A DNA stretch of 51,022 nt from an uncultured Aquimarina sp. (GTDB lineage: Bacteria > Bacteroidota > Bacteroidia > Flavobacteriales > Flavobacteriaceae), in the NCBI GenBank assembly GCA_947496555.1, contig CANMDH010000039.1, forward strand, positions 1 to 51,022, read 5' to 3'. Made by a program: the position numbers and the translations under genes. Below, one piece after another: positions 17,608 to 26,456 of the stretch; the first letter of the stretch is position 1; each line of letters starts with the position of its first letter. The notes beneath the pieces are model-generated. The model was not told the origin of the DNA and searched no databases. It saw nothing but the letters and a program-made list of their open reading frames with translations.

Positions 17608-18324
17608 ATGTGTACAGTAACATTGATCCCAATTAGAGAAAATGATTTTATTCTTACCTCCAATCGCGATGAGGTAGTAAATCGAAAAACACTACCACCA
17701 GAATTCTATCAGGTAAATAAAACAAGGATGTTATTTCCCAAAGATGCAGTTGCTGGGGGTACCTGGATAGGCGTTAGTGATAAGAATACAATGATTTGTT
17801 TGCTTAATGGTGGCTTCGAGATTCACGAAAGACTTGTGTCCTACAGACAAAGTCGAGGAGTGGTAGTAAAAGATTTATTAGAAGCCGATGATTTGGAAAA
17901 TGCTATTGATGCCTATGATTTTAGAGGAGTAGAGCCTTTTACTATTATAGCAGCAAACTGGAGTTCTGATCTTTTGCTTTTTGAATTTGTTTGGGATGGA
18001 CAACAAAAGCATCTTCGTGCTCTGGAGAAAGAAACGCATATTTGGTCCTCGTCTACATTGTATACCAAAGAAATGAAAAACCTTAGGGAAGATTGGTTTG
18101 AAGTTTTTGAAAACCAGAACGCTCTCACTCCGGATTCTATGTTGGGTTTTCATAAAAATACGGGGATAGGAGATAAGGATGTGGATCTGCAAATAGATCG
18201 TAGCTTTCTTAAAACAATAAGTATTACTCAGATTGTTAAAAAAGAAGAGGAGCTCTCGATGAGATATGAAAATTTGCAGAATAAAGAAATCAACAATGTA
18301 ATTTTTGAAGCAATTACCGCGTAA
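17608..18324 (+). CDS. NRDE-family (TANGO2-like) protein
   Basis: This 238-aa protein belongs to the NRDE/TANGO2 family, named after its SNRDE motif, here near residue 20 (LTSNRDE). The start at the ATG at 17608 gives the family-typical MCTVT N-terminus with Cys2; the longer reading from the GTG at 17581 would bury it. A second family feature, GGTWIGVSDK, follows near residue 51. Family members have been linked to Golgi organisation and heme handling in eukaryotes; the bacterial role is not established. It is followed after 2 bases by the papain-like protein gene, suggesting a two-gene operon. Confidence 0.88.
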   Translation: MCTVTLIPIRENDFILTSNRDEVVNRKTLPPEFYQVNKTRMLFPKDAVAGGTWIGVSDKNTMICLLNGGFEIHERLVSYRQSRGVVVKDLLEADDLENAIDAYDFRGVEPFTIIAANWSSDLLLFEFVWDGQQKHLRALEKETHIWSSSTLYTKEMKNLREDWFEVFENQNALTPDSMLGFHKNTGIGDKDVDLQIDRSFLKTISITQIVKKEEELSMRYENLQNKEINNVIFEAITA

Positions 18325-18326
18325 AA

Positions 18327-19316
18327 GTGGAATATACAGGTAAAATAATTTCGTTAGCTTTTCCTGATACTTTTGTTCGATATTCTGACGAGTCTGTTTT
18401 ACAATTATTGCCATTATTTGGTTTAGGAAAAAACAGGTTTATCAAAGCAGGACATGCTGCATTTGTTCTTATTGAAAATAAGACAGGTAGTGCCGAATAT
18501 TATGATTTTGGAAGGTATATTACTCCGCAAGGGTACGGAAGAGTTCGTAGTGCGATCACAGATGTAGAGCTAGAAATTCCTTTTCGAGCTAAAATTTCTT
18601 CAGAATCAAAATTAGTGAATACCGAAGAATTTTTGCTCTGGCTTGAAGCACACCCTCATAAAACACACGGAAGTGGTCGTTTGGTCGCTTCGGTTTGCGA
18701 TTATATTTATTATAAGAAAGCAAGAGAATTTGTGCTTTCGGTTCAAGAAAAAGGAAGTATCCCTTATAAAGCCTTTGGTAAAAATGGTAGCAACTGTTCC
18801 AGGATAGTAACCGATACTATTCTGGCAGGAACAGATCATGGCAAAATAAGAAAACCATTGCTTCGTAATAAGCTATTTACACCCAGTACGGTAGGTAATG
18901 TCGAAAAATCATCACTGGATAATCCGATTTATGAAGTAAATAGAGGAAAGGTGAAAACATATTCGGGATCTGCTTTTAAAGAAAATATGACTAATTATTT
19001 TGATAAGAACGTGCCTTTAGGGAACGATACTAACGGTGAAATGCCTATTCCTCTAAAAAATGCGTGTTTTCTTTCTGGTATTGGCAGTAGTGCCTATTTT
19101 ACTTTGAACAATTATTCAGAAGAAAGTGTATTTGAAATAACAAGATATACTGAATATGGAGAGCTGGATTTCAGAGGGCTTTTTAAGGTAAGAGAATCCT
19201 ATTTTGATATATCTGAAGAATATCGATTTGTCTACGATTCGAATTGTAAATATTGTCACATAGAACAAAAAGGTCAAAAAATAAGATTTGATTTAATAAA
19301 ACGAATTATTAGTTAA
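18327..19316 (+). CDS. Conserved hypothetical protein, DUF6695-like, possible papain-fold enzyme
   Basis: This 329-aa protein resembles a Flavobacteriia family that I believe is DUF6695. An early AGHAAFVLIE with His43 and YYDFGRY near 58, then a later helix start GSNCSRIVTDT with Cys157, give the His-before-Cys order seen in circularly permuted NlpC/P60- or LRAT-like papain folds. That fold assignment is my inference. No signal peptide is visible. The start is a GTG, 2 bases after the NRDE stop; no ATG is available until deep in the frame, so translational coupling is likely. Its 3' end overlaps convergent apaG by 8 bases. Confidence 0.75.
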   Translation: MEYTGKIISLAFPDTFVRYSDESVLQLLPLFGLGKNRFIKAGHAAFVLIENKTGSAEYYDFGRYITPQGYGRVRSAITDVELEIPFRAKISSESKLVNTEEFLLWLEAHPHKTHGSGRLVASVCDYIYYKKAREFVLSVQEKGSIPYKAFGKNGSNCSRIVTDTILAGTDHGKIRKPLLRNKLFTPSTVGNVEKSSLDNPIYEVNRGKVKTYSGSAFKENMTNYFDKNVPLGNDTNGEMPIPLKNACFLSGIGSSAYFTLNNYSEESVFEITRYTEYGELDFRGLFKVRESYFDISEEYRFVYDSNCKYCHIEQKGQKIRFDLIKRIIS

Positions 19317-19695
19317 GTGCAAAAGGGGTACTTAACTTAAATCCTGGGATCATTACTTTAAATTTTCTGGTAGAAGTAAAATTTACCATATTATAATGTC
19401 CTTTCATTGATCCAAAAGGAGAACTTAGTAAACAGCCACTATTATAAGTGTGTGATTCACCAGGTTTAAGAACCGGTTTTTTGCCTATAACACCTTCGCC
19501 TTCCACAATTTCAGTATTATTTAGAGCGTCTTTTATCTCCCAGAAACGAGAAGTGAGTTGTACAGAGTCTTTACTTTGGTTTTCAATAGTAATACGATAA
19601 CCAAAGGCAAAATGGATTTTGTAGTTCTTATAGAACGTGCCTTCAAAGGTAGTGTCTACCGAAATTTTTATGCCTCTTGTTATCTGTTGAACCAT
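19309..19695 (-). CDS. apaG: ApaG-domain protein
   Basis: This single-domain ApaG protein of 128 aa has a fibronectin-III-like beta-sandwich. Typical residues are ITIENQSKDSVQLTSRFWEI, VGEGVIGKKPVLKPGE-type text (here VEGEGVIGKKPVL) and FGSMKGHYNMV. ApaG has been linked to magnesium and cobalt efflux phenotypes in enterobacteria, but its biochemical role is not firm. The ATG at 19695 is preferred; the in-frame ATG at 19743 lies within the upstream gene. Only 4 bases separate it from the DUF3667 gene stop, so they form an operon. Confidence 0.92.
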   Translation of the reverse strand: MVQQITRGIKISVDTTFEGTFYKNYKIHFAFGYRITIENQSKDSVQLTSRFWEIKDALNNTEIVEGEGVIGKKPVLKPGESHTYNSGCLLSSPFGSMKGHYNMVNFTSTRKFKVMIPGFKLSTPFALN

Positions 19696-19699
19696 CCGA

Positions 19700-20854
19700 C
19701 TAAAAAATAAATATAGAACCAGCAATAGTAATTGCTGAACCAATACCTGCTAAGATAAAAAATAATATGTTGACTAGCATAAATTTAACAATTGTTTTGA
19801 CTCTTCCTTGTGTATAAAATTTACGCATTGCTTTATAAAGGTAAAATAAAAAAATAAGAATTGCTATACCTGTTACAGTAGTTGTTCCTGCAATTTGATT
19901 TACCAATATTGCTAGGCCTATTAATATAAAAAACATAGTTTGGGTGTGAAAGGTGAAAACCATATGCTCCATATACGTAAACGTTCTCCTTATGTACAAA
20001 AACCATATTGCCAGGGCAAAAAATGGTAAAAAGAAAAATATGATAAAAGGTAGTTTGTTAAAGATGAATTCTAATAACTCTCGCCCATAATTATCATCAA
20101 GGCTTGCTGTTTTTATGCTTCTTTCATAAATATATTTGTTTAAAGTGCTTTTTCTATGCTTAAGATTGGTTAAAGCGCGATATGCTGATTCTTGGCCTGT
20201 TTTTTCATAATGATCACCATACATAGACCATAAACTTGTAGTCTTTTTCATTAAACCCATGGTGTCAATTTCAGCTTGTTTGTAGTAGATGATCTCTTTT
20301 GGCGTCTTTTTTTTGTTGAATTGAAAAGCAGTGGTGTCTGCATTTAATATTGTAGCCTTAATTTTCTCTTTGTTGGACTGCGGGATACCTGGCGTTTCAG
20401 ATATTTGGTTATTAATTTGTTGTTTTAGCGAATCATCGAGCTTAATACTTTTTCCTATCTCAATAAGGGCTTCTTCACCTATTTTAGCATCTTCTCCGAT
20501 ATTAGAAGTGAATTTGTCAAAGTCAATAAATAAACCGTTAATAATAAAAAAGATAATTGAAACGCTAAGGTAAAATCGAAACGGATTTGCATATTTTACT
20601 CTTTTTCCCTCTACGAAATCCTTCGAAATTTTACCTGGATTGAAAAGTAAGGCGATCATAGTATGCCTTAAGCGAGAATCATAAGAAAAAATACTAGCAA
20701 AAAACTCGTCAAAAAAATCTTTGAACGAAAGCTTTTTTGTAGTATTGATTTGCCCACAATTATGACAATAACGATCTATAATATCTAATGGAACTCTGCA
20801 ATTAAGACATTCGTTTCCCCTATACTTTTTAAGAAATCTCCCCTTTTCTTTCAT
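19700..20854 (-). CDS. DUF3667 membrane protein with zinc ribbon
   Basis: This 384-aa protein has an N-terminal zinc ribbon (CLNC at residues 17-20 and CHNC near 31) followed by the DUF3667 signature KLSFKDFFDEF...DSRL.HT...L..NPGK...F..GKR..Y..PFRFYL. Membrane helices lie near residues 90-107, 268-288, 301-335 and 355-382, with a charged soluble loop between the first and second. The function is unknown. The family is common in Bacteroidota. It lies just upstream of apaG and 76 bases downstream of the Plug gene, on the same strand. Confidence 0.85.
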   Translation of the reverse strand: MKEKGRFLKKYRGNECLNCRVPLDIIDRYCHNCGQINTTKKLSFKDFFDEFFASIFSYDSRLRHTMIALLFNPGKISKDFVEGKRVKYANPFRFYLSVSIIFFIINGLFIDFDKFTSNIGEDAKIGEEALIEIGKSIKLDDSLKQQINNQISETPGIPQSNKEKIKATILNADTTAFQFNKKKTPKEIIYYKQAEIDTMGLMKKTTSLWSMYGDHYEKTGQESAYRALTNLKHRKSTLNKYIYERSIKTASLDDNYGRELLEFIFNKLPFIIFFFLPFFALAIWFLYIRRTFTYMEHMVFTFHTQTMFFILIGLAILVNQIAGTTTVTGIAILIFLFYLYKAMRKFYTQGRVKTIVKFMLVNILFFILAGIGSAITIAGSIFIF

Positions 20855-20930
20855 GTGTGATGGTTTAGCCTAGCTAGGGTTCTAAAGTAAAAGGAGTTTC
20901 TTACATTCCCAAAAAGAATAGCGAATTTTT

Positions 20931-22199
20931 CTAGTTTGTAATGTTGATAGAGTTACCGATACCTTTTCCGATGGCTCTATCATAACGAGCGGCAGGAGCT
21001 CGATAATAGGGTATAACGGTATATTCATTTTCCGTTTCGTCAAAATTACCACTTATAAATCCATGGTCTATGCTGCCATCAGGCCGTAAAAGAACATATT
21101 TGTAGTTGTAGAATCCTTGTTTAAATAATCTTTTGGCATAATAGAGGCCGCTTTCTTTATCATAGGTAAGTTTCGTCGAATCGTCTAATGTGTAGTTATT
21201 AAAATTTCCATAGAGATGAATTTCTCCATCCCCTAAAGGTTCATAACATTCCAAAGAAAAATGCATCCAGGCATAATCGGATTCGACATCACTATTTTCT
21301 GCATCTAGATTGCGAATCACAAAATTTCCATTAATGTCGGGATTATAAGTATATCTTCTATTTGCTCTTACTACATTGCGATGTAGGTAATTGTGATAGA
21401 TATTTTGTAATTCAATTCTTCCGATACCTGCATTAGAAACTCTAATGTCTTTATTGTCAAAAAACAAAAACTCATTTCCACCCCAAAAACTGGATTCTTG
21501 GTCATATTTATAGACTAGTTTATTAGCAATAGTGAATTGCGGAACCAAATTGGTAATACTGTTTTGGATGTCATTGTTTTGCATTACCAGCGTTTTTATT
21601 GTGCGTTTAGGATTTCTTAAGATTTCGTTCGGAGAATCAATTTCAAACTGTACCGATTGTTTAGTATTTATAAAATTGAGATCTCTTGATCTTTTGACAT
21701 AAACTTTTACTGTTGAGCGATTTTCATAAACGATAAATTTTCTTGAAAAAACCACTTCGTCATCGTCGTCATAGATTTCTATAACATAGTTTCCGCTTAC
21801 CTTAAGTCCTCTTGTGTCTTCGTTTGGAATTGTTAAGGTATAATGACTATACAGTTGAAGGGTGTTGAAAGAGTTTTCGTAGTTTACAATTCTAATTTCG
21901 TCAAAACCGTTCAGAAATTCATTTTTGTAAAGTACCGATGGAGTCCAGTCAAAATTATGATGAGTGATTCGGTAATAGTAATCTGCTTCATCTCCATTAA
22001 TGTCATCAAAGGTTATCTTGAAAGGAGTTCCTAATTTGATAATTGGTATTCCGGCAAATTCAGAATCTCCATAAAGTTGAATCGTGCTAATGTGATCTGC
22101 ATCAGAACCATTTTTGGAAGCAGGTTGCGCAAAAAAAGTAGATGTGCTTCCATATAGAAATGCAAAAAATAATAAGAATTGTTTAAGTCTCTGTGGCAT
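20931..22199 (-). CDS. T9SS Plug protein (DUF5103)
   Basis: This 422-aa secreted protein has a signal peptide (MPQRLKQFLLFFAFLYG..., cleaved near FFAQ). The DUF5103 body begins STIQLYGDSEFAGIPIIKLG and includes FDDINGDEADYYYRITHHNFDWTPS written in segments. This family is now known as the Plug of the type IX translocon, which closes the periplasmic side of the SprA channel when no cargo or PorV is bound. The start at 22199 is chosen so that the signal peptide begins correctly; the upstream ATG at 22232 adds non-signal residues. It is divergent from nqrA. Confidence 0.87.
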   Translation of the reverse strand: MPQRLKQFLLFFAFLYGSTSTFFAQPASKNGSDADHISTIQLYGDSEFAGIPIIKLGTPFKITFDDINGDEADYYYRITHHNFDWTPSVLYKNEFLNGFDEIRIVNYENSFNTLQLYSHYTLTIPNEDTRGLKVSGNYVIEIYDDDDEVVFSRKFIVYENRSTVKVYVKRSRDLNFINTKQSVQFEIDSPNEILRNPKRTIKTLVMQNNDIQNSITNLVPQFTIANKLVYKYDQESSFWGGNEFLFFDNKDIRVSNAGIGRIELQNIYHNYLHRNVVRANRRYTYNPDINGNFVIRNLDAENSDVESDYAWMHFSLECYEPLGDGEIHLYGNFNNYTLDDSTKLTYDKESGLYYAKRLFKQGFYNYKYVLLRPDGSIDHGFISGNFDETENEYTVIPYYRAPAARYDRAIGKGIGNSINITN

Positions 22200-22322
22200 T
22201 ATATCAAAGATTGTGGGTGTAAATATAAACAAAATGTATGCCTAAAGAACAAGATGTGTTTTTTGAATAGAGATCCTTCTTATTTAGAATCATTATTAAT
22301 AAAATTTTATGACAATACCCGC

Positions 22323-22353
22323 TTTCACTTACGTGTTTTAATTAGTAAATTTG
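22323..22353 (+). promoter_or_regulatory. Promoter for the nqr operon
   Basis: TTTC (22323-22326) and TAAATTTG (22346-22353) are 19 bases apart, one mismatch from the TTTG-N19-TAnnTTTG consensus. It lies 37 bases upstream of the nqrA ATG. Confidence 0.65.
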
Positions 22354-22389
22354 CACGATTTTTTTAGTTAATTAACATAGACTACAAAT

Positions 22390-23745
22390 ATGTCAAAAGA
22401 CATTCGTATCAGAAAGGGCTTAGACATTAAGCTTGTTGGCGAAGCAGAAAAGATTACTGTAGATGCTACCAGAAGTAATGTTTTTGCAATTAAGCCTGAC
22501 GATTTTCACGGTATAATCCCCAAAGTTGTTGCTAAACAAGGGACAGAAGTTAAAGCCGGCGAACCACTTTTTCACTCAAAATCTAATGAAAAAATGCTAT
22601 TTCCTTCACCTGTGAGTGGTGAAATAGTAGAAATAGTGCGCGGCGCCAAAAGAAAGATTTTAGCTTTTAAAATCCTTGCGGATAAAGAACAGCAATATGC
22701 AGACTTTGGAGCAAAAGATGTAAACGCCATGAATGGCGAAGATTTAAAAGCACATTTGTTATCTTCTGGATGCTGGCCTTTTATCAAGCAGCGCCCTTAT
22801 GATGTAATTGCAAATCCAGAAGTGGCACCTAAAGCTATTTTTATTTCTGGATATGCTACGGCTCCTTTGGCTGCTGATTATGACTATATCTTAGAAGGTA
22901 AGGAAAAGGAACTTCAAGCTGCAGTTACTGCATTAAGTAAGTTAACCGAAGGTAAAGTGCATGTTTCTATAAGTAAGAAAAGTAATTCTGTGCTTGCTTC
23001 ATTAAATAATACTACACTTCATAAAGTTTCTGGACCACATCCTGTGGGAAATGCCAGTGTTCAAATTGCTAAAATTGATCCTCTTAATAAAGGAGAAGTT
23101 GTTTGGGTGGTAAACCCGCAAGACCTTATAATTATTGGAGAGTTGTTGTTAACCGGTAAATTTAATGCAGAAAGAACGATAGCGTTAGCTGGTGCTTCAG
23201 TTAAAACTCCTAAGTACTACAGAACAAAAATTGGTGCCGAGGTATCGTCTGTAGTATATCATTCTGGAGTGCATGATGAAGCAAACATAAGAGTGATCAG
23301 TGGTAATGTGCTTACTGGAGAAAATGTGAAACCAGATGGTCATTTGGGGTATTATCATAGTAATATCACCGTGATTCCTGAAGGAGATGATTATGAATTC
23401 TTTGGATGGAATAAACCAATATTTAATAAGATTTCTCCTTCGAGAGCATTAACTTTTTCGTGGTTGTTTCCAAATAAAAAATATAACCTTAACACGAATA
23501 CAAATGGTGAACATAGAGCATTTGTAGTTACTGGAAGTTATGAAAATGTGTTTCCATTAGATATTTACCCCTTACAATTACTAAAAGCTTGTATGGTAAA
23601 TGATTTGGATGCAATGGAACAGCTTGGGATGTACGAAGTGGCTCCTGAAGATTTTGCCCTTACAGAATTTGTATGTGTGTCTAAACAACCACATCAGCAA
23701 ATTATAAGAGAAGGGTTAGACCTAATGTTAAAAGAAATAGGATAG
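22390..23745 (+). CDS. nqrA: Na+-translocating NADH:quinone reductase subunit A
   Basis: NqrA is the peripheral cytoplasmic subunit of the sodium-pumping NQR complex, reported to take part in quinone binding. At 451 aa it matches family length. Recognisable features are the opening IRIRKGLDIKLVGEAE, GIIPKVVAKQGTEVKAGEPLFHSK (barrel-sandwich hybrid), FISGYATAPLAADYDY, SGPHPVGNASVQI, and the C-terminal VAPEDFALTEFVCVSK. It is the first gene of the nqrABCDEF operon, with 4 bases to nqrB. Confidence 0.97.
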   Translation: MSKDIRIRKGLDIKLVGEAEKITVDATRSNVFAIKPDDFHGIIPKVVAKQGTEVKAGEPLFHSKSNEKMLFPSPVSGEIVEIVRGAKRKILAFKILADKEQQYADFGAKDVNAMNGEDLKAHLLSSGCWPFIKQRPYDVIANPEVAPKAIFISGYATAPLAADYDYILEGKEKELQAAVTALSKLTEGKVHVSISKKSNSVLASLNNTTLHKVSGPHPVGNASVQIAKIDPLNKGEVVWVVNPQDLIIIGELLLTGKFNAERTIALAGASVKTPKYYRTKIGAEVSSVVYHSGVHDEANIRVISGNVLTGENVKPDGHLGYYHSNITVIPEGDDYEFFGWNKPIFNKISPSRALTFSWLFPNKKYNLNTNTNGEHRAFVVTGSYENVFPLDIYPLQLLKACMVNDLDAMEQLGMYEVAPEDFALTEFVCVSKQPHQQIIREGLDLMLKEIG

Positions 23746-23749
23746 TGCT

Positions 23750-24991
23750 ATGGGATTAAAAGAAAAATTACATAAACTAAAACTAAAATATAAGGGTAAA
23801 AAAATGGCGCCTGCATTTAATGCACTCCATACCTTTTTATATTTACCCAACGAAATTACACATTCTGGATCTCATGTTCGAGCAGCAGATGATTTGAAGC
23901 GTACCATGAATACCGTTATTATGTCCTTGGTACCATGTTTGATATTTGGGATGTTTAATGCGGGATATCAACATCATTTAGCTTTAGGAGAAATCCAAGC
24001 TGTATCTGGAGGTTTTTTTAGTCCAGAATTCTGGACCTTAGATAACTTTATGGTTGGTTTATGGGAAGTGTTGCCATTGGTAATTGTTTCCTATGGTGTA
24101 GGTCTCGCAGTAGAATTTGTTTTTGCTGTAATTAAAGGTCATGAAGTAGAAGAAGGGTACTTGGTAACAGGAATGTTAGTCCCTCTTATTGTGCCCGTAG
24201 ATACACCTTTATGGATGCTAGCAGTTGCTGTTGTTTTTGGAGTAGTGATTGGTAAAGAAGTGTTTGGTGGAACAGGGATGAATATCCTAAATCCAGCCCT
24301 AACCATTAGGGCATTTTTATTCTTTGCATATCCAACCTGGATGTCTGGAGATAAAGTATGGGTTCATGGCGCAGTAGAAAGAGCCGGTACTCCTGATGCT
24401 ATTTCTGGAGAGACTATTTTAGGAGGGTTGGCGCAAGGAAAAGCGATATTGGCAGATACGGCTTCTCAAGGTAAAGAAGTCGCATATTCTTTGGCAGATG
24501 CATTTTATGGATTTATTCCTGGATCAGTTGGAGAGACTTCTGCCGTATTAATTTTACTAGGGGCATTGTTGTTGATCTTCAGTAAAATAGGAAGTTGGAG
24601 AATTATGTTGAGTGCCGTGTTAGGCGCCTTGGTAATGGGATTAATTTTCAACGGAGTTACTAGTGCAGGATGGATAACAGATTCAAGTAAGTTTTATGCC
24701 TTAATGAATCTAGAATTCTGGCAACATTTAATTGTAGGAGGAATTGCTTTTGGTATTGTTTTCATGGCTACCGATCCGGTTACGGCTTCGCAAACTAACA
24801 AAGGAAAATGGATTTATGGATTTCTGATAGGACTTATTTCAATATTAATTCGAGTATTCAATCCAGCATACCCAGAAGGGGTATTCTTGGCAATATTACT
24901 TATGAATGTATTTGCTCCAACAATTGACCATTATGTGGTTCAAGGTAATGTGAAGAAAAGAATGAAACGTTTAAAACTTAAGACGGCTTAG
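23750..24991 (+). CDS. nqrB: Na+-translocating NADH:quinone reductase subunit B
   Basis: NqrB is the main membrane subunit (413 aa) and carries riboflavin and a covalently bound FMN. The helices, GKEVFGGTGMNILNPALTIRAF and MATDPVTA segments are family-typical. The FMN attachment site appears at DAISGET, residues 216-222, with the acceptor Thr222. The usual motif is S-G-A-T; here the third position is Glu, which is unusual to my knowledge. ApbE, needed for this modification, is encoded downstream at 29974. It is spaced 2 bases from nqrC. Confidence 0.97.
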   Translation: MGLKEKLHKLKLKYKGKKMAPAFNALHTFLYLPNEITHSGSHVRAADDLKRTMNTVIMSLVPCLIFGMFNAGYQHHLALGEIQAVSGGFFSPEFWTLDNFMVGLWEVLPLVIVSYGVGLAVEFVFAVIKGHEVEEGYLVTGMLVPLIVPVDTPLWMLAVAVVFGVVIGKEVFGGTGMNILNPALTIRAFLFFAYPTWMSGDKVWVHGAVERAGTPDAISGETILGGLAQGKAILADTASQGKEVAYSLADAFYGFIPGSVGETSAVLILLGALLLIFSKIGSWRIMLSAVLGALVMGLIFNGVTSAGWITDSSKFYALMNLEFWQHLIVGGIAFGIVFMATDPVTASQTNKGKWIYGFLIGLISILIRVFNPAYPEGVFLAILLMNVFAPTIDHYVVQGNVKKRMKRLKLKTA

Positions 24992-24993
24992 TC

Positions 24994-25749
24994 ATGGCGA
25001 TCAATACAGATAAAAATTCATATACAATCCTATTTGCCATAGCAATGGTAGTGGTGGTTGGTTCATTATTAGCATTTACAGCATCCTCGTTAAAAGGACG
25101 AATAGATGCGAATAAAAGAACAGAAAAGCAACAGAACATTCTGTTTGCCATGGGTATTGCAGATACCGAGGATCCTAACGAATTCGTACCCGCCGAAAAA
25201 GCTCAGGAGTTGTTTGATCAGTACGTAGGAGATGAACAATATATCATTACAGGAAGTACTGCGCAAAAAACAACAGATGCATTTGATATTGAGGTAAAAA
25301 AGGAAAATGATAAGTTAAAACAAGATGCGAATTACCAAAGAAAAATGCCCTTGTTTATTGGTAAAAAAGATGGAGAAGAATTTTATGTCGTTCCTATGAG
25401 GGGAAATGGTCTTTGGGATGCGATTTGGGGTTATGTTTCTTTGGATAAAGAATTCAAGACCGTAAAAGGAGCATTTTTTGATCATAAAGGTGAAACTCCT
25501 GGTTTGGGTGCTAATATCAAAGAAGCATATTTTAGAGATGATTTTATCGGAGAAAGTATACTCGATGCGTCTGGAAATTATAAAGGAATCACAGTTAAGA
25601 AAGGTAACGGAGATCCTAAAAACGAAAGAAAGAATGATAATGCAGTAGATGCATTGGCAGGAGCAACAATCACTGGAGATGGTGTAACTACAATGGTAAA
25701 GAAAGGGATCAAGATGTATCAACCTTATTTCGAAACTTTAAAAAAATAA
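24994..25749 (+). CDS. nqrC: Na+-translocating NADH:quinone reductase subunit C
   Basis: NqrC (251 aa) has one N-terminal membrane helix (about residues 10-31) and a periplasmic FMN-binding domain. The covalent FMN site is DALAGATIT, with acceptor Thr225; the motif has Ala where Vibrio has Ser. The segment FFDHKGETPGLGANI near residue 161 is the FMN-binding-domain signature. It lies in the operon with 3 bases to nqrD. Confidence 0.97.
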   Translation: MAINTDKNSYTILFAIAMVVVVGSLLAFTASSLKGRIDANKRTEKQQNILFAMGIADTEDPNEFVPAEKAQELFDQYVGDEQYIITGSTAQKTTDAFDIEVKKENDKLKQDANYQRKMPLFIGKKDGEEFYVVPMRGNGLWDAIWGYVSLDKEFKTVKGAFFDHKGETPGLGANIKEAYFRDDFIGESILDASGNYKGITVKKGNGDPKNERKNDNAVDALAGATITGDGVTTMVKKGIKMYQPYFETLKK

Positions 25750-25752
25750 CAA

Positions 25753-26445
25753 ATGGCTGAGGTAACAGAAGAAAAAGTTAAAGTTAAAGAGCCTAAAGAG
25801 CCCTTATTTTCAAAGAAAAATAAAAAATTACTAACAGATCCACTGGCCGATAATAACCCAATTACTATTCAAGTATTAGGAATTTGTTCTGCATTAGCAA
25901 TTACAGCCCAATTGAAACCTTCAATAGTGATGGCAATCTCGGTAATTTTTGTGATGGGAGTTGGAAATGTAGTCATCTCTTTAATGAGAAATATAATTCC
26001 GTCCAAAATTAGGATTATTGTTCAGTTGATTGTTGTAGCGGCATTAGTGATCATAGTAGATCAGGTGCTTAAGGCTTTTGCCTATACGTTAAGTAAAGAA
26101 CTCTCTGTTTTTATTGGTTTGATTATTACTAACTGTATAATTATGGGGCGTTTTGAGGCGTTTGCTCTCGGTAATGGTGTGTGGAAATCTTTCCTAGACG
26201 GAATAGGTAATGCTGCTGGTTATGGATTATTGTTAGTGGTTGTAGCATTTTTTAGAGAGTTGTTAGGCTCTGGAACACTTTTCGGAGCTAAAGTATTAGG
26301 AGATCCAATCGAAAAGACTGGGTTATATTCTATTGGATACGAAAATAATGGTTTTATGGTATTGGCCCCAATGGCATTGATCACCGTGGGAATTATTATT
26401 TGGGTTCAGAGAAGTAGAAATAAAGCATTAATAGAAGATCATTAA
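25753..26445 (+). CDS. nqrD: Na+-translocating NADH:quinone reductase subunit D
   Basis: NqrD (230 aa) is a six-helix membrane subunit related to NqrE and to RnfA/RnfE; the pair holds an iron site between them. Family text includes NPITIQVLGICSALAIT and GLIITNCIIMGRFEAFA, with the conserved Cys in the latter. A charged N-terminal extension of about 35 residues (EEKVKVKEPKEP) precedes the first helix. It is 11 bases upstream of nqrE. Confidence 0.96.
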   Translation: MAEVTEEKVKVKEPKEPLFSKKNKKLLTDPLADNNPITIQVLGICSALAITAQLKPSIVMAISVIFVMGVGNVVISLMRNIIPSKIRIIVQLIVVAALVIIVDQVLKAFAYTLSKELSVFIGLIITNCIIMGRFEAFALGNGVWKSFLDGIGNAAGYGLLLVVVAFFRELLGSGTLFGAKVLGDPIEKTGLYSIGYENNGFMVLAPMALITVGIIIWVQRSRNKALIEDH

Positions 26446-26456
26446 AATAAAGAAAC

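Noticed and set aside
17878-18414. 178-aa minus-strand ORF across the NRDE gene
   Set aside because: It is antisense to a well-supported coding pair and rich in Cys, Phe and Ile typical of shadow frames.
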